Part shown: positions 55,710-64,000 of the stretch, piece by piece
How the letters are laid out: the number at the start of each line of letters is the position of its first letter
Numbering within the stretch: position 1 is the first letter of the stretch
Source of the DNA: Acidobacteriaceae bacterium
GTDB taxonomy: Bacteria; Acidobacteriota; Terriglobia; Bryobacterales; Bryobacteraceae
DNA: 64,000 bases
Direction of reading: 5' to 3'
NCBI GenBank assembly: GCA_019233755.1
Contig: JAFAMD010000012.1
Location: 22,381 to 86,380 of the forward strand
Notes under the pieces: generated by a model
The model's database searches: none
What the model was told of the DNA's origin: nothing
Seen by the model: the letters and a program-made list of their open reading frames with translations, nothing else
Translations under genes and position numbers: made by a program

Positions 55710-56413
55710 GGGGAGATTCTATCTCGGTTTTTGGAGGCCCAGCAGGGCCGCTCCGCATCGCTGCAAACCGTTTCCACTCTCAGGAGCCGGAGCACGCCTG
55801 GGAGATATCTGGACGGGGCGAGCCGCTTGGCTCATGGCGATGGCCAGCTCGACCGGGGCTGGTGTTTCGCGAGAATTTGAAAGCAGCGTGCCGTGCGCTT
55901 GGACGATTAGCTCAATCTGCCGCGCCAGCGACTGCCCATTGAGCATTGGGCCAAGGGACTGCGATATCGTCTCGCCAAGCACCCCGACTGCTAGCTCTGA
56001 GATTGCTGGACATTCTGGCCCGCCCGCCTAACAAATCGATCACTCCCCGTTATCCATTTGCAGGGAACTGCCGCATGAGTGCCGTTCCGCTTGGGAATAA
56101 AAGTTCTCGCCATCAATCTTTAGGGAGCCAGATTAATTTTTTGGTTTTCAAAAAAGGCGTTTCGGCGTTACCTTGCTTGGCCGATGCTTTGGCAAGCCCG
56201 CAGCGCGATTCGATTGTCCCTGCAAAAAAAGTCGAGAGTGTGGCGACAAGCGACAAACGCGAGGGCGTATTCATCGATGCGTCCGCTCCTATTCGCGGGA
56301 TGTTTGATCGCCAGGCGATCGGAATCGGGGAAGTCGAGTTAGAGCTGTCACGATACCGGGTCAGGAGTGGCCATTCTTAAGTCCTGCGCTCTTTGCTCAG
56401 AGGGGAAACGCGA
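55710..56413. other. Region without a confident gene
   Basis: About 700 bp. A minus-strand frame 55719-55982 (87 residues, opening MLGETISQSLGPMLNGQSLA) lies just upstream of the binding-protein gene and a plus-strand frame from 56075 to 56380 encodes MSAVPLGNKSSRHQSLGSQI and more. Neither shows a known motif; either could be a fragment. I do not call them as genes. Confidence 0.35.
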
Positions 56414-57495
56414 TCACGCAGCCCGACGTCCGTAATGATGATGGAGGCCGCCAACGTCCGCCGCCTCCATAATTTCACCGTCGGTGAGCGGCTTACTCTT
56501 CGTCATTCCGGGCGTCTTTGTCCAGCGATAGATGAGTTCTCCAATCAAGGGAATACGCACAATAAGCCGACAGGATGCGACGCAGAGAGCTCTCATTGAA
56601 CACAACCACATGATCGAGACATTCGCGGCGAATCGAGCCGATGACCCTCTCCACATAAGCACGTTGCCAGGGAGCGCGGTGGCGATAGCACTTGTTTGAT
56701 GCCCGTTCAACAAACTCCCTCGCAAAGCTCCGATCGGTCGCGCAGCAGATAACGTGGCGCGCTGTCCCACGGAAAGGCATTGCGAAGTTGCTGTACCGTC
56801 CACTCCGCTGTGGGATGAGCGGTGACGCCAAACTGGAGAATGCGCCGACGGTCGTGTGCCAATACGAGGAAGACGTAGAGCACTTGAAACCGGAGCGTCG
56901 GCACGGTGAAAAAGTCCACCGACACCATGCTCTTAACGTGATTGTCCAGGAATGTTCGCCAAATCTGTGAAGGAGGCTTTCTCCGGCGTAGCATGTATTT
57001 GGCGACGGTCGGCTCGGTAATCTCGATTCCGAGTGTGAGAAACTCGCGTGGATACGCGGTGCACCCCACAGCGGATTATTACGGCTGATCATTCGGATCA
57101 AATCACGAATTTCCTTCGGGACAGCGGAACGCCCGCGCTTCCCGCGCCGGATTTTCCAACTCCAAGAGACGGAACCCCTTCCGATGCCAGGCAATGACCG
57201 TTGCTGGTTTGACGATCAGCAGGGAAAATTTCCAGTGACTCCAAACACGACGCAACCAGACCCAGAACATCCGATCAGCCGGCGTCAGTTTTTGCGGTTT
57301 CGGCGCAGAGCGACGCAGCACGGCGAGTTGATGCCTCAAGGCAAGGTTCTCGAGCCGCAGTTCTGCCGCGGTCTTGCACAACGAGGACAAAACGCCCAGC
57401 ACTCTAAGCAGTTGTTGGCCGGCCAACCTCAAGCGCACGCAATATTTGATCAAGCTCAATGATTGCAGGCAGATCGGAATATTTTGGAGGGACAC
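56414..57495 (-). pseudogene. Integrase-core (rve, IS3/IS481-like) transposase, multiply frameshifted
   Basis: Consecutive pieces appear in alternating minus-strand frames: LRLENLALRHQLAVLRRSAP and PATVIAWHRKGFRLLELE (57495-57103), then KEIRDLIRMISRNNPLWGAP (around 57110-57050), then ITEPTVAKYMLRRRKPPSQI, MVSVDFFTVPTLRFQVLYVF and TAHPTAEWTVQQLRNAFPWD (57069-56707), then APWQRAYVERVIGSIRRECL and VVFNESSLRRILSAY, ending with GGLHHHYGRRAA at 56414. This matches a DDE integrase-core transposase abundant in Acidobacteriota. The DDE Asp (VSVDFF) and Glu (ERVIGSIRRE region) are recognisable but in different frames, so it is dead. Confidence 0.85.
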
Positions 57496-58012
57496 GCGCT
57501 CGTCTGTTCGCGAACGAGGCGAGATGAGTCCTCACAAACGCGCTATCATGCGCTGATCCAAGTTGACGGGAGTCGGCGTTGCAGAGATTGGACACTAGCC
57601 CCTTGTACGTCACCTTGATTGTTCATGAAGATCGCACTTGGGAAGTGGACTTTTGGGAGTAAGCGACATCGGTGAGTGCCTTGGTGATGATGCGCTATTC
57701 GCGCGGGGTGGCAGGCTCGGTGTTCGTTAGCAAGAACAGGCATGTCGGCTGTCATACATACTGGAATCCGTGCCTCTCGGCAGAAGAAATGTACTCTGCA
57801 ACACTTGCGGCTCCGTCAAACCAGGACTTGCAGTTCCGAGCACCGATCTCACACCGCACTTGGGACACTTGCCAGGTTGAGATTAATGGCAATCGGGGTC
57901 CATCGGGCAGACCCAATCACGGTTGTCGCCCGGGTCGGTGGTTTGCTCAGCGCGTAATGCGCACGACCTTGCGCTCAGCAGCGACAGACAAGTTCGTCGA
58001 GTCACGTCGCTG
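57496..58012. other. Region without a confident gene
   Basis: About 500 bp between the transposase remnant and the cytochrome c gene. A plus-strand frame overlaps it (57672 onward) but has no recognisable motif and runs antisense into the cytochrome gene. Probably decayed mobile-element flank. Confidence 0.4.
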
Positions 58013-59392
58013 TCACTGCGTCGCATCGAGACGGTTTACTTCTTGCTTGGGTGTTTGCGGCACATCATCGGCAAAAGCCAGCCAGAAGCCCATCATCTCT
58101 TCATTGCTCGGTTCGCCCCAGCGGACTGCTTTCGTCGCATCCGGATTTAGCGGATTATTCACTGAATTATCGAAATAGGCGGTGGTGACCAGCTTTGTGC
58201 CTTTCGGCATCACATACTGATGCTTGAGGAAATAAGTTTCCTGCCAGCGAAAATCGTATTTCGGAACATTGAAGATCATTTCATGGCGACCATCTGGGTA
58301 AATGGCTTCTGTGGTCATGCTCTTGCCACGAAAATGCATGTGTGCAGTGTAAGCCACAACGGTAAGATCTTTTGGCAGGGTGAAGCAGGAAGTGACTTTG
58401 TGCGCATTATCGCCCGGTGGAATCAGGAAGTAGTTGTTCCAGATCTCGTACTGCGCAACTTCGTGGGCGACGGGCCTTTCCGCAAAGACAAGACCAATGC
58501 TGGTGCGGTCCTTCACGGGTTCCTTCAAACGATTGCTGTAATGCACTTGAAATTGCAAATAGGAGCCCGCCGGAATTTTCAGCGCGTAGCCGGGCGGACG
58601 AACTTCTGCTAAGTGGCCTGGAAGATAAATGCCCGCCACGTGATTTAGATACCCTTGCGAAAAACTTTCTAACCCAGGCACCGTGCTGGGTGCGCAACCG
58701 TCATCCGACACGGGAGCATCAGGCTTGAGGTGATTCACTTGGCCGGTGCGAAATTCGAATGGCCCGAGGTTCTCTCCGGGTTTCTTACCGGTCGGAACCT
58801 TGTCTGCGGCAATCACGCTCACCGTCGCATGATGCACCACACGCCGGTCGCCCGGAATTACTTCAGCTGCCCGAATCCAACGATCTTCCTTGAAGTTGGT
58901 GGGCACATAAATATATTCGTAGTCATCCTGATTGGCGGCGGCTACGGTCTGCTCGGGAATAGCCAAAATCAGATCAGGCTTGATATGCCAACTGTTGTTG
59001 TACTCCGGAAGGGGAGGCAGGTCTTCCGGCGATCCTTCCTTCGCGCCGCCTTTCACCCAGGCGTCGATTGTCGCGATGTCTTGCTCGGATAAACGGGGAT
59101 CATTAATGTACTCGCCTATGTGCGGGTCAGCGTGCCACGGCGGCATGACCCGCTGAACAACGGCTTCACGGATTGCAGCTGCCCAAGGCCGAACTTCCCC
59201 GTAAGTGAGCAGCGACATGGGCGCAATGTCGTTCGGGTGATGGCAAACCGCGCAATGTGCGTAGAGGATGGGAGCGACATCCTTGTTAAACGTGACCTGC
59301 GGCGGCGTGTCCCCCGCCGGCAGCGCGATTCGGGGGGCCAAAAAAAGTAGACTGATCAGGAGTGTGCTGTGGCAATTCAATCGGGACGCCAT
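58013..59392 (-). CDS. Secreted cytochrome c/copper monooxygenase-like protein
   Basis: A 459-residue exported protein. After a signal peptide (about 1-27) comes a c-type heme domain with KDVAPILYAHCAVCHHPND (CxxCH near residues 48-52) and PMSLLTYGEVRPWA, the pattern of the planctomycete/acidobacterial cytochrome c family. The C-terminal half resembles the PHM-type copper type II, ascorbate-dependent monooxygenase fold: VVHHATVSVIAAD, PAGSYLQFQVHYS, VAYTAHMHFRGKSM (His-x-His) and QYVMPKGTKLVTTAYFDNS. It may oxidise a small organic substrate in the periplasm. The substrate is unknown; the architecture is common in this phylum. Confidence 0.88.
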   Translation of the reverse strand: MASRLNCHSTLLISLLFLAPRIALPAGDTPPQVTFNKDVAPILYAHCAVCHHPNDIAPMSLLTYGEVRPWAAAIREAVVQRVMPPWHADPHIGEYINDPRLSEQDIATIDAWVKGGAKEGSPEDLPPLPEYNNSWHIKPDLILAIPEQTVAAANQDDYEYIYVPTNFKEDRWIRAAEVIPGDRRVVHHATVSVIAADKVPTGKKPGENLGPFEFRTGQVNHLKPDAPVSDDGCAPSTVPGLESFSQGYLNHVAGIYLPGHLAEVRPPGYALKIPAGSYLQFQVHYSNRLKEPVKDRTSIGLVFAERPVAHEVAQYEIWNNYFLIPPGDNAHKVTSCFTLPKDLTVVAYTAHMHFRGKSMTTEAIYPDGRHEMIFNVPKYDFRWQETYFLKHQYVMPKGTKLVTTAYFDNSVNNPLNPDATKAVRWGEPSNEEMMGFWLAFADDVPQTPKQEVNRLDATQ

Positions 59393-59495
59393 TCGAGCTC
59401 CTCTCGCAGGTTATCGTAATCAATGGCGAGCAGGAACACCCGCTCAACGATGAACGCCGGAGATGTGTTCGTGAATTCACTGTTCGCATAAGCTA

Positions 59496-60395
59496 TTATC
59501 GTTGGGTCTTGCTGCCCGAAAACGTAGCGAACCCCCTTTGTGTGATCGATTGCACAGTGACCGCGGCATCAAGTCGTGCCCCAAGCGTGGCGAAGGCAGG
59601 CTTCGGACCGTTCCATCGTAACTGCTCCACGTCGTCGAAAAGGGCGATGTCCGTTTGGAGGGTTGCGAGCCTGCGGAAAAGCAACGCTCGGTCGTACTGG
59701 CTGTATAGCGTATGCGCGAGAGCACTCGCGTTGGCAGCGTTTACATGCCATTCGCGCCAATCCCTAGGAATGAGTTCTAGATGAGAATACTTGGCAAGAA
59801 TGGCCGCTGACGATATCGAACCCCATCCGGGAAGGCCTGGGTAACCATCGGCCGAGTCGCCCACAAGAGCAAGATAGTCCGGAATTGATCTCGGAGGTAC
59901 ACCGAATTTTCTGATCACGCCAGCTTCATCGATCAGGACGCGTTTCCGGCGATTCAATTGGACGATGCGCGTACTTTGCACGCATTGGGCGAGATCCTTA
60001 TCCGGGGTACAGATGACCACCTGTTCGACACGCGGGTCGCGGGCTGCCGCCGCAGCTGCGGCAGCGAGCGCATCGTCCGCCTCGAATTCCACCATCGGCC
60101 ACACGACAATGCCGGCCGCCAAGAGCACCTCTTCGAGCAAAGTGAACTGAGCCAAGAGTGCAGGATCAATGCCTTCCCCCGTCTTGTAGCCGGGCCACAT
60201 TCGATTGCGGAATGACTCGATCACGTGATCGGTCGCAACGCCGATGTGGGTGGTGCCGCTCTTGAGCATGCCCATAACCGAGGCGAGTACGCCTCGCGCT
60301 GCAGCAACTTCAAAACCGTCCCGGTCCTTTGCGGAAGGTAATGCGTAATAATGCCTGAACAACTCGTAGGTGCCGTCGATGAGATGAATCTTCAG
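59496..60395 (-). CDS. 5'-3' exonuclease-fold protein (PolI N-terminal domain-like)
   Basis: A FEN/5'-nuclease family protein of about 299 residues. Landmarks: FRNRMWPGYKTGEGIDPALL, VEFEADDALAAAAAAAARDP (metal Asp pair), VICTPDKDLAQCVQ, FGVPPRSIPDYLALVGDSAD and LPGWGSISSAAILAKY (helix-hairpin-helix). The conserved start of the family, KIHLIDGTYELFRHYYALPS, lies upstream of the first ATG/GTG/TTG (TTG at 60360-60362). The codon before that Lys is CTG (complement of 60393-60395), with TAGG 7-10 bp upstream, so I place the start there; a lost ATG is the alternative. It is stand-alone, without a polymerase domain. Confidence 0.82.
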   Translation of the reverse strand: MKIHLIDGTYELFRHYYALPSAKDRDGFEVAAARGVLASVMGMLKSGTTHIGVATDHVIESFRNRMWPGYKTGEGIDPALLAQFTLLEEVLLAAGIVVWPMVEFEADDALAAAAAAAARDPRVEQVVICTPDKDLAQCVQSTRIVQLNRRKRVLIDEAGVIRKFGVPPRSIPDYLALVGDSADGYPGLPGWGSISSAAILAKYSHLELIPRDWREWHVNAANASALAHTLYSQYDRALLFRRLATLQTDIALFDDVEQLRWNGPKPAFATLGARLDAAVTVQSITQRGFATFSGSKTQR

Positions 60396-61054
60396 AATGT
60401 GCCTACCGTTTTCACATCAAGGTTACGACCTAGAATAGCCGGCTGAGATTCCATCTTTATAAAAGTGTCCCGGCACTAATCCTTTATCAGCCGGGAAACG
60501 CTTACCGCTCACCGGCTGCGACTGCACCGGAAAGTATAGCGAGTTTTTCGTAGCTTAGTAGCACTAAAGGTGCCGCGGTGCCTCGGTACGCTGCCCCCAC
60601 TGCGGCTGTTCCAAGGCCTAACTGCCCGATACTCGTTAAGTTTCAACCGGCGCGTACAATCGAAGGCGGTACTATGAGTGATCTTGCCGAACGGCTTGGG
60701 TTCGTCTCTCCAGACCAAATCGAGTCAATCATACACGGTGCATGTCCTTGCCACGCATTGTGGTTTCCTCATAAATCTGCTCACTCTTTTTGAACGGACC
60801 CATGACGCGCGTCCGCGCACCTGTCTGGAAATTTCGCATCTCGTTGCCGTATGCGAATGTTCCTCCTGGTCGCCTCCGGCACCCAGGAGTTCGCTCTCTT
60901 GCCCAAAGACGCCGGATTTGAAAGGCTCGGAACCCAGGTGACAAAATGGAAATGTTTGTTAATATGCTTAATCGCTAACAGGCAGGGAATTTGACATTGT
61001 TTTCTCGGGATCGCACGGTCGGCTTATTCAAATGCTCCAGGAGGATGGTGGCGC
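60396..61054. other. Region without a confident gene
   Basis: About 660 bp. The only suggestive piece is a short frame at 60674-60793 (MSDLAERLGFVSPDQIESII) that may be a gene fragment. A GGAGG at 61038-61042 is the ribosome-binding site of the following phosphoesterase gene. Confidence 0.4.
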
Positions 61055-62128
61055 ATGAAATCGAAAAGAGGTCCCGGTTCGCGGAAGCAAGCTCACCTTG
61101 GTTCGGATAAGCGCAAGCCTGTTAAATTCTCTAAGCCCCAGCCAGGTCCGCAACCTGTTTTGTCCTCGCCGCCCGGCGCGAGCGTCGTCATCGCCAGAGG
61201 CTCTTTTGAGCACGTCGTTATCATCCTTAAGGAAAACCATACCTTTGACTGCTACTTTGGGACTTTTCCCGGCGCCGAGGGAAGCTCGACTCTCGCGCAC
61301 GCTTCCGACCCACCGACAGGGGCTTTTTCTAACAATCACGTTGCCTGGCTCGCGCGCGTTACCAAAGCTGTGCGCAAGCAATACCACCAGGCCGACATCG
61401 CGTCCTACTGGGCCTACGCCCAGCAGTTCACGCTCTGCGACCATTTCTTCACCGACGTTGCCAGTGATTCCACTCCCAACCATCTGATGCTGATCGCCGC
61501 CGCCTCACCGGTGATTAACAATCCGAGTTCCGGCACCACACCCTCATTCAGTCTGCCGTCGTTGCCAAGTAACCTTCAGGCGGCGGGGCTCACCTGGCGG
61601 AATTATGGGGGGGTTGCCTTCTCCTACATCGCCCAACTCAAGAACAGCCCCTGGACTGTAGCGTCGCAACAGTTCGCCACAGATGCTGCGGCCGGAAAGC
61701 TGCCGTCCGTATCCTGGGTCTATGCGCCGCATCTCCAAAGTGAGCATCCTAACGACAACGTGGCTTACGGCATGCAATGGACAGTGGATCAGGTGAATGC
61801 GATCGTCCAAGGCGGTTTGTGGAACAAGACGGTAACCTTCATTACTTGGGATGACTGGGGCGGGTGGTATGACCATGTGACGCCACCCAACGTCGAGCAA
61901 TGGACCGACCGAACTCAGTTCCGTTACGGCTCGCGTGTGCCCTGCCTGGTGATTGGCCCTTATGCAAGAAGCGGTTATATTTCGAAGACGCTGCATTCCT
62001 TTGTCAGCATTCTGAGGTTCTGCGAAGAGAATTTCGGCGTTCCGTCGATCAACCAGCGCGACGGCTCGGCCGACAACATGTCGGATTGTTTCGACTTCGC
62101 CCAAATGCCGCTCGGTCCGCCCAAGTAG
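61055..62128 (+). CDS. Phosphoesterase (PF04185; acid phosphatase/phospholipase C-like)
   Basis: A 357-residue enzyme of the phospholipase C/acid phosphatase superfamily (alkaline-phosphatase fold). Motifs: HVVIILKENHTFDCYFGTFP (metal Glu-Asn and nucleophile region), DHFFTDVASDSTPNHLMLIA (nucleophilic Thr/Ser and His), FITWDDWGGWYDHVTPP (metal Asp and His) and GSRVPCLVIGPYARSGYI. It lacks a clear signal peptide; the N-terminus is a basic, proline-rich stretch of about 45 residues. It should hydrolyse phosphate mono- or diesters. GGAGG lies about 13 bp before the ATG. Confidence 0.9.
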   Translation: MKSKRGPGSRKQAHLGSDKRKPVKFSKPQPGPQPVLSSPPGASVVIARGSFEHVVIILKENHTFDCYFGTFPGAEGSSTLAHASDPPTGAFSNNHVAWLARVTKAVRKQYHQADIASYWAYAQQFTLCDHFFTDVASDSTPNHLMLIAAASPVINNPSSGTTPSFSLPSLPSNLQAAGLTWRNYGGVAFSYIAQLKNSPWTVASQQFATDAAAGKLPSVSWVYAPHLQSEHPNDNVAYGMQWTVDQVNAIVQGGLWNKTVTFITWDDWGGWYDHVTPPNVEQWTDRTQFRYGSRVPCLVIGPYARSGYISKTLHSFVSILRFCEENFGVPSINQRDGSADNMSDCFDFAQMPLGPPK

Positions 62129-62301
62129 GTTACAAACCCATTCAGCAGTCACAACTGCTGAAGCACGCGGGCTATGATGTTGGCATCAACCGGCCAGACC
62201 ACTGGCCAAATAGTCGGCGAGTCTTCCTGTTGGCTGCCGGCCCGCTGGTCAGTCTGATCGGGGGCGCAAGGAAACGTTAAATACTCGTTCATACTTGTGT
62301 T

Positions 62302-62673
62302 GTGAAAACGACTCGTGCGATCCAGCACATCAGCGCAGTGACGTTGGCCGTCCGTGACATGGCTCGTTCCATCGAATTCTACGAGAAGCTTGGATTCGAG
62401 TTGCTGTACGGCGGCGATCGTGCGGGGTTCAGTAGTTTGAATGCTGGCGAAGCTTTCGTCAACTTGGTCGCGAGTTCGGAATACGACCACAGGTGGTGGG
62501 GCAGAGTCATTTTCCGAGTTGATGACGTGGATGGGCAGCATCGGGCATTGCGGGAACAAGGGCTAGAGCCTCAGCAGCCGAAAGATGCACCTTGGGGTGA
62601 ACGTTTCTTTCATGTCCTTGATCCGGACGGGCATGAGCTTAGCTTTGCAGAGCTGTTGCCGCCGCGAGCATGA
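62302..62673 (+). CDS. VOC/glyoxalase-like protein
   Basis: A 123-residue vicinal-oxygen-chelate protein with the paired beta-alpha-beta pattern: ISAVTLAVRDMARSIEFYEK, the middle YDHRWWGRVIFRVDDVDGQH and the last-strand WGERFFHVLDPDGHELSFAE with its metal Glu. Members are glyoxalases, dioxygenases or resistance proteins; the function cannot be named. The start codon is GTG. Confidence 0.88.
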   Translation: MKTTRAIQHISAVTLAVRDMARSIEFYEKLGFELLYGGDRAGFSSLNAGEAFVNLVASSEYDHRWWGRVIFRVDDVDGQHRALREQGLEPQQPKDAPWGERFFHVLDPDGHELSFAELLPPRA

Positions 62674-62831
62674 GTTCGGTGAGCGCCAGGCTGAGAAATG
62701 CAGCAGCTGATCTGATCCAAACCGACTTCGGCCTGCCAATTCTGGCACTGAGCATCACAGCGGAATGATGCCAGGTTCGCCAGACCAGGTCTACATTACC
62801 TCTTCAGGTCAGCCGCATCGCGGCGATTGGA

Positions 62832-63308
62832 TCAGCGCAGATGCCAAGCGGCGAGCGTCGCAACTGCTTCGCGACGGCCTAGATCCGGCTGAATCGCGAG
62901 TTCCAGGACGGACACAGCGTTCAAATCAATCGCATAATCTTCAATTTCCGTTGTTGAGCCGGTCGGGCTAAAATTCCATTGTTGGCGGACAATTTCTTTC
63001 GCCGGCTCACCTGCAACAGGTGACCATCGAAGAGTGAACTCCTGTGTTCGCTCGCACCCGGCTTCATGAAAACGAAGTTGAATGCGATGCAGCGATATAG
63101 GTTCATCAAAAATAATCCGGATCTGCTGTTCACCTTTCTGACAAGCTCGCCAGCCAGGCCCGCCTTTCCGACCGAAAGCAGATTCAATGGGAAACCTGGG
63201 ATCTTCTGACGTTACCTCCACGGTGGCGATCTGTTCGAGATCAAGCCAGCCTTGGTCCGATTCGCCGCGTGGCTCGGCGAGGTGCGTCTCCACTATCCTC
63301 TTTCGCAT
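62832..63308 (-). CDS. Discoidin-like carbohydrate-binding protein
   Basis: A 158-residue protein resembling small stand-alone F5/8 type C-like proteins: ATVEVTSEDPRFPIESAFG, GPGWRACQKGEQQIRIIFDE, LHRIQLRFHEAGCERTQEFT and VSVLELAIQPDLGRREAVAT. No signal peptide is present, so it acts in the cytoplasm or is exported otherwise. It is convergent with the VOC gene. The family is seen in Acidobacteriota and Proteobacteria; the function is unknown. Confidence 0.78.
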   Translation of the reverse strand: MRKRIVETHLAEPRGESDQGWLDLEQIATVEVTSEDPRFPIESAFGRKGGPGWRACQKGEQQIRIIFDEPISLHRIQLRFHEAGCERTQEFTLRWSPVAGEPAKEIVRQQWNFSPTGSTTEIEDYAIDLNAVSVLELAIQPDLGRREAVATLAAWHLR

Positions 63309-63861
63309 AATCCTATTCTTGCTGCAGCACGATGCATTCAGGTCCAGCCAGGCTGTTGCTCACGAGGAGCAAAGAACGCCCGCCGATCAGAGTTAAGAGA
63401 ACGGTTTGCGCGTGATGCTGAGATTAGCGGATTGAAGAGGATTCGAGCGGTTCATCTTAAATGCTCATCTCTGATCGAAGAGCGGATCGCTCGTTCTGTA
63501 GACCTCGTGCTCCACTCAGTGTGGGAGGCCACACGGCGCAGAAGTGCCTCGAATCTTCGATCCGATCTCAAAGAATCCAGACAGGGGTCAACTTTAAGAA
63601 CTTCAGCCCTGGGTCATGCTGCTGATAAGCTACGGCTGGCGCCCTATCACCGCCGCCCAGGGGGCGATCCTGCCTGGCTCATCACGCTCCGCGTCCGCTA
63701 TCACGCTAAAATGCATCGTTCGCGCAAGTTGCGGCGCTACGAACCGGAGCGCTCCTCGAACTCTGGGCCGAGCAGCGTGCCGGTCGGCGGCTGCAAGGCC
63801 AGCTTCCGCTGACGGAGGAAGAGGCGGCGTGAACCCCGGTTTGGTAAACCAGGACCTCGGG
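63309..63861. other. Region without a confident gene
   Basis: About 550 bp. One frame ending at the TGA 63829-63831 encodes ALLELWAEQRAGRRLQGQLP then LTEEEAA, which could be the C-terminus of a decayed mobile-element protein, but no start or domain is visible. Confidence 0.4.
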
Positions 63862-63906
63862 AATCACCTAAAACCGGCCAACGATAATCACCTGAAAACC
63901 GGCCAA
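63862..63906. repeat. Tandem direct repeat, possible IS21-type terminus
   Basis: AATCACCTAAAACCGGCCAA (63862-63881) is repeated at 63886-63906 with one extra G. Two or more roughly 20-bp repeats ending in CCGGCCA are reminiscent of the multiple terminal repeats of IS21-family elements. No istA or istB gene is in the window, so this would be a solo end. Confidence 0.5.
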
Positions 63907-64000
63907 TAGGCAGTCTGATCCGGGACATTGATCCAGGCGGAGGAATACCCTCCGTCAACGTGAGCAATGCCTTGAGCAGGGACAAGAGAGAGCAAGTAAT

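Noticed and set aside
57672..58178. A 168-codon plus-strand open frame upstream of the cytochrome c gene
   Set aside because: It is antisense to the end of the cytochrome gene, rich in Arg/Ser/Cys and without any motif.
63252..63812. A 186-codon plus-strand open frame near the right end
   Set aside because: It overlaps the discoidin-like gene antisense at its start, has a very high Arg/Ser content and no recognisable domain.
1..64000. Search for CRISPR arrays, tRNA and rRNA genes
   Set aside because: No regularly spaced repeats and no cloverleaf or conserved rRNA segments were noticed by eye; a tRNAscan-SE, Infernal and CRISPR finder run would settle this.

Overview
The window looks like chromosomal DNA of an Acidobacteriota member, probably Bryobacterales/Solibacter-like. 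This is inferred from family content: a GWxTD-domain secreted protein, Oar-like TonB-dependent receptors with a carboxypeptidase-regulatory-like N-terminus, a monoheme cytochrome c/copper-monooxygenase-like protein, a GlgM-GlgE glucan operon and several orphan lineage-type proteins. No rRNA, tRNA or CRISPR array was seen.

Left third (1-29700): an ordinary-looking core. It holds a partial GWxTD gene, a PDZ/multi-TM/GAF/PAS histidine kinase with its sigma-54 response regulator, an SGNH hydrolase, a four-gene alpha-glucan operon (glgM, glgE, maltokinase, glgB) and an orphan periplasmic sugar-binding lipoprotein. Then come scattered metabolic genes: cupin, Gfo/Idh/MocA oxidoreductase, PLC-like phosphodiesterase, a frameshifted TonB receptor, cytochrome P450, SpoIIE/RsbU phosphatase, metallophosphoesterase, ICL/PEP-mutase family enzyme and DUF1801. 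A 46-bp hairpin-bearing repeat occurs twice, each time just after a stop codon.

Middle (29770-49560): an accessory island bounded on the left by an IS5-type remnant and on the right, beyond two paralogous unknown genes, by an IS701-type remnant. It encodes glycan or natural-product chemistry. Its core is a tight minus-strand operon (43806 down to 35245, probably to 34092): DegT aminotransferase, cupin, a sedoheptulose-7-phosphate-cyclase-like enzyme with an unexplained ~205-residue N-terminal extension, a ROK kinase with an altered zinc/substrate motif, a Gfo/Idh/MocA dehydrogenase, a Nudix hydrolase, a sugar-phosphate nucleotidyltransferase, two NDP-sugar epimerase/dehydratases and a GT4 glycosyltransferase. 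Around it lie a second DegT aminotransferase, two more glycosyltransferases, a third SDR, a frameshifted polysaccharide deacetylase and a divergent acyl module (ACP, MaoC-ketoreductase fusion, GNAT). Together the genes suggest synthesis, activation, amination, acylation and glycosidic transfer of a C7-cyclitol or aminocyclitol. This is the best candidate for an undescribed system in the window.

Right part (49990-64000): decayed and mobile DNA mixed with ordinary genes. It holds tandem paralogous unknowns, an IS701 remnant next to a 5'-truncated TonB receptor, a second orphan sugar-binding lipoprotein paralogous to the first, a multiply frameshifted integrase-core transposase, the cytochrome c protein, a 5'-3' exonuclease-fold protein, a PF04185-type phosphoesterase, a VOC protein, a discoidin-like protein and a direct repeat resembling an IS21-type end. 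Several genes carry single-base frameshifts that could be genuine decay or sequence error. All calls are from reading the sequence; no database search was run.
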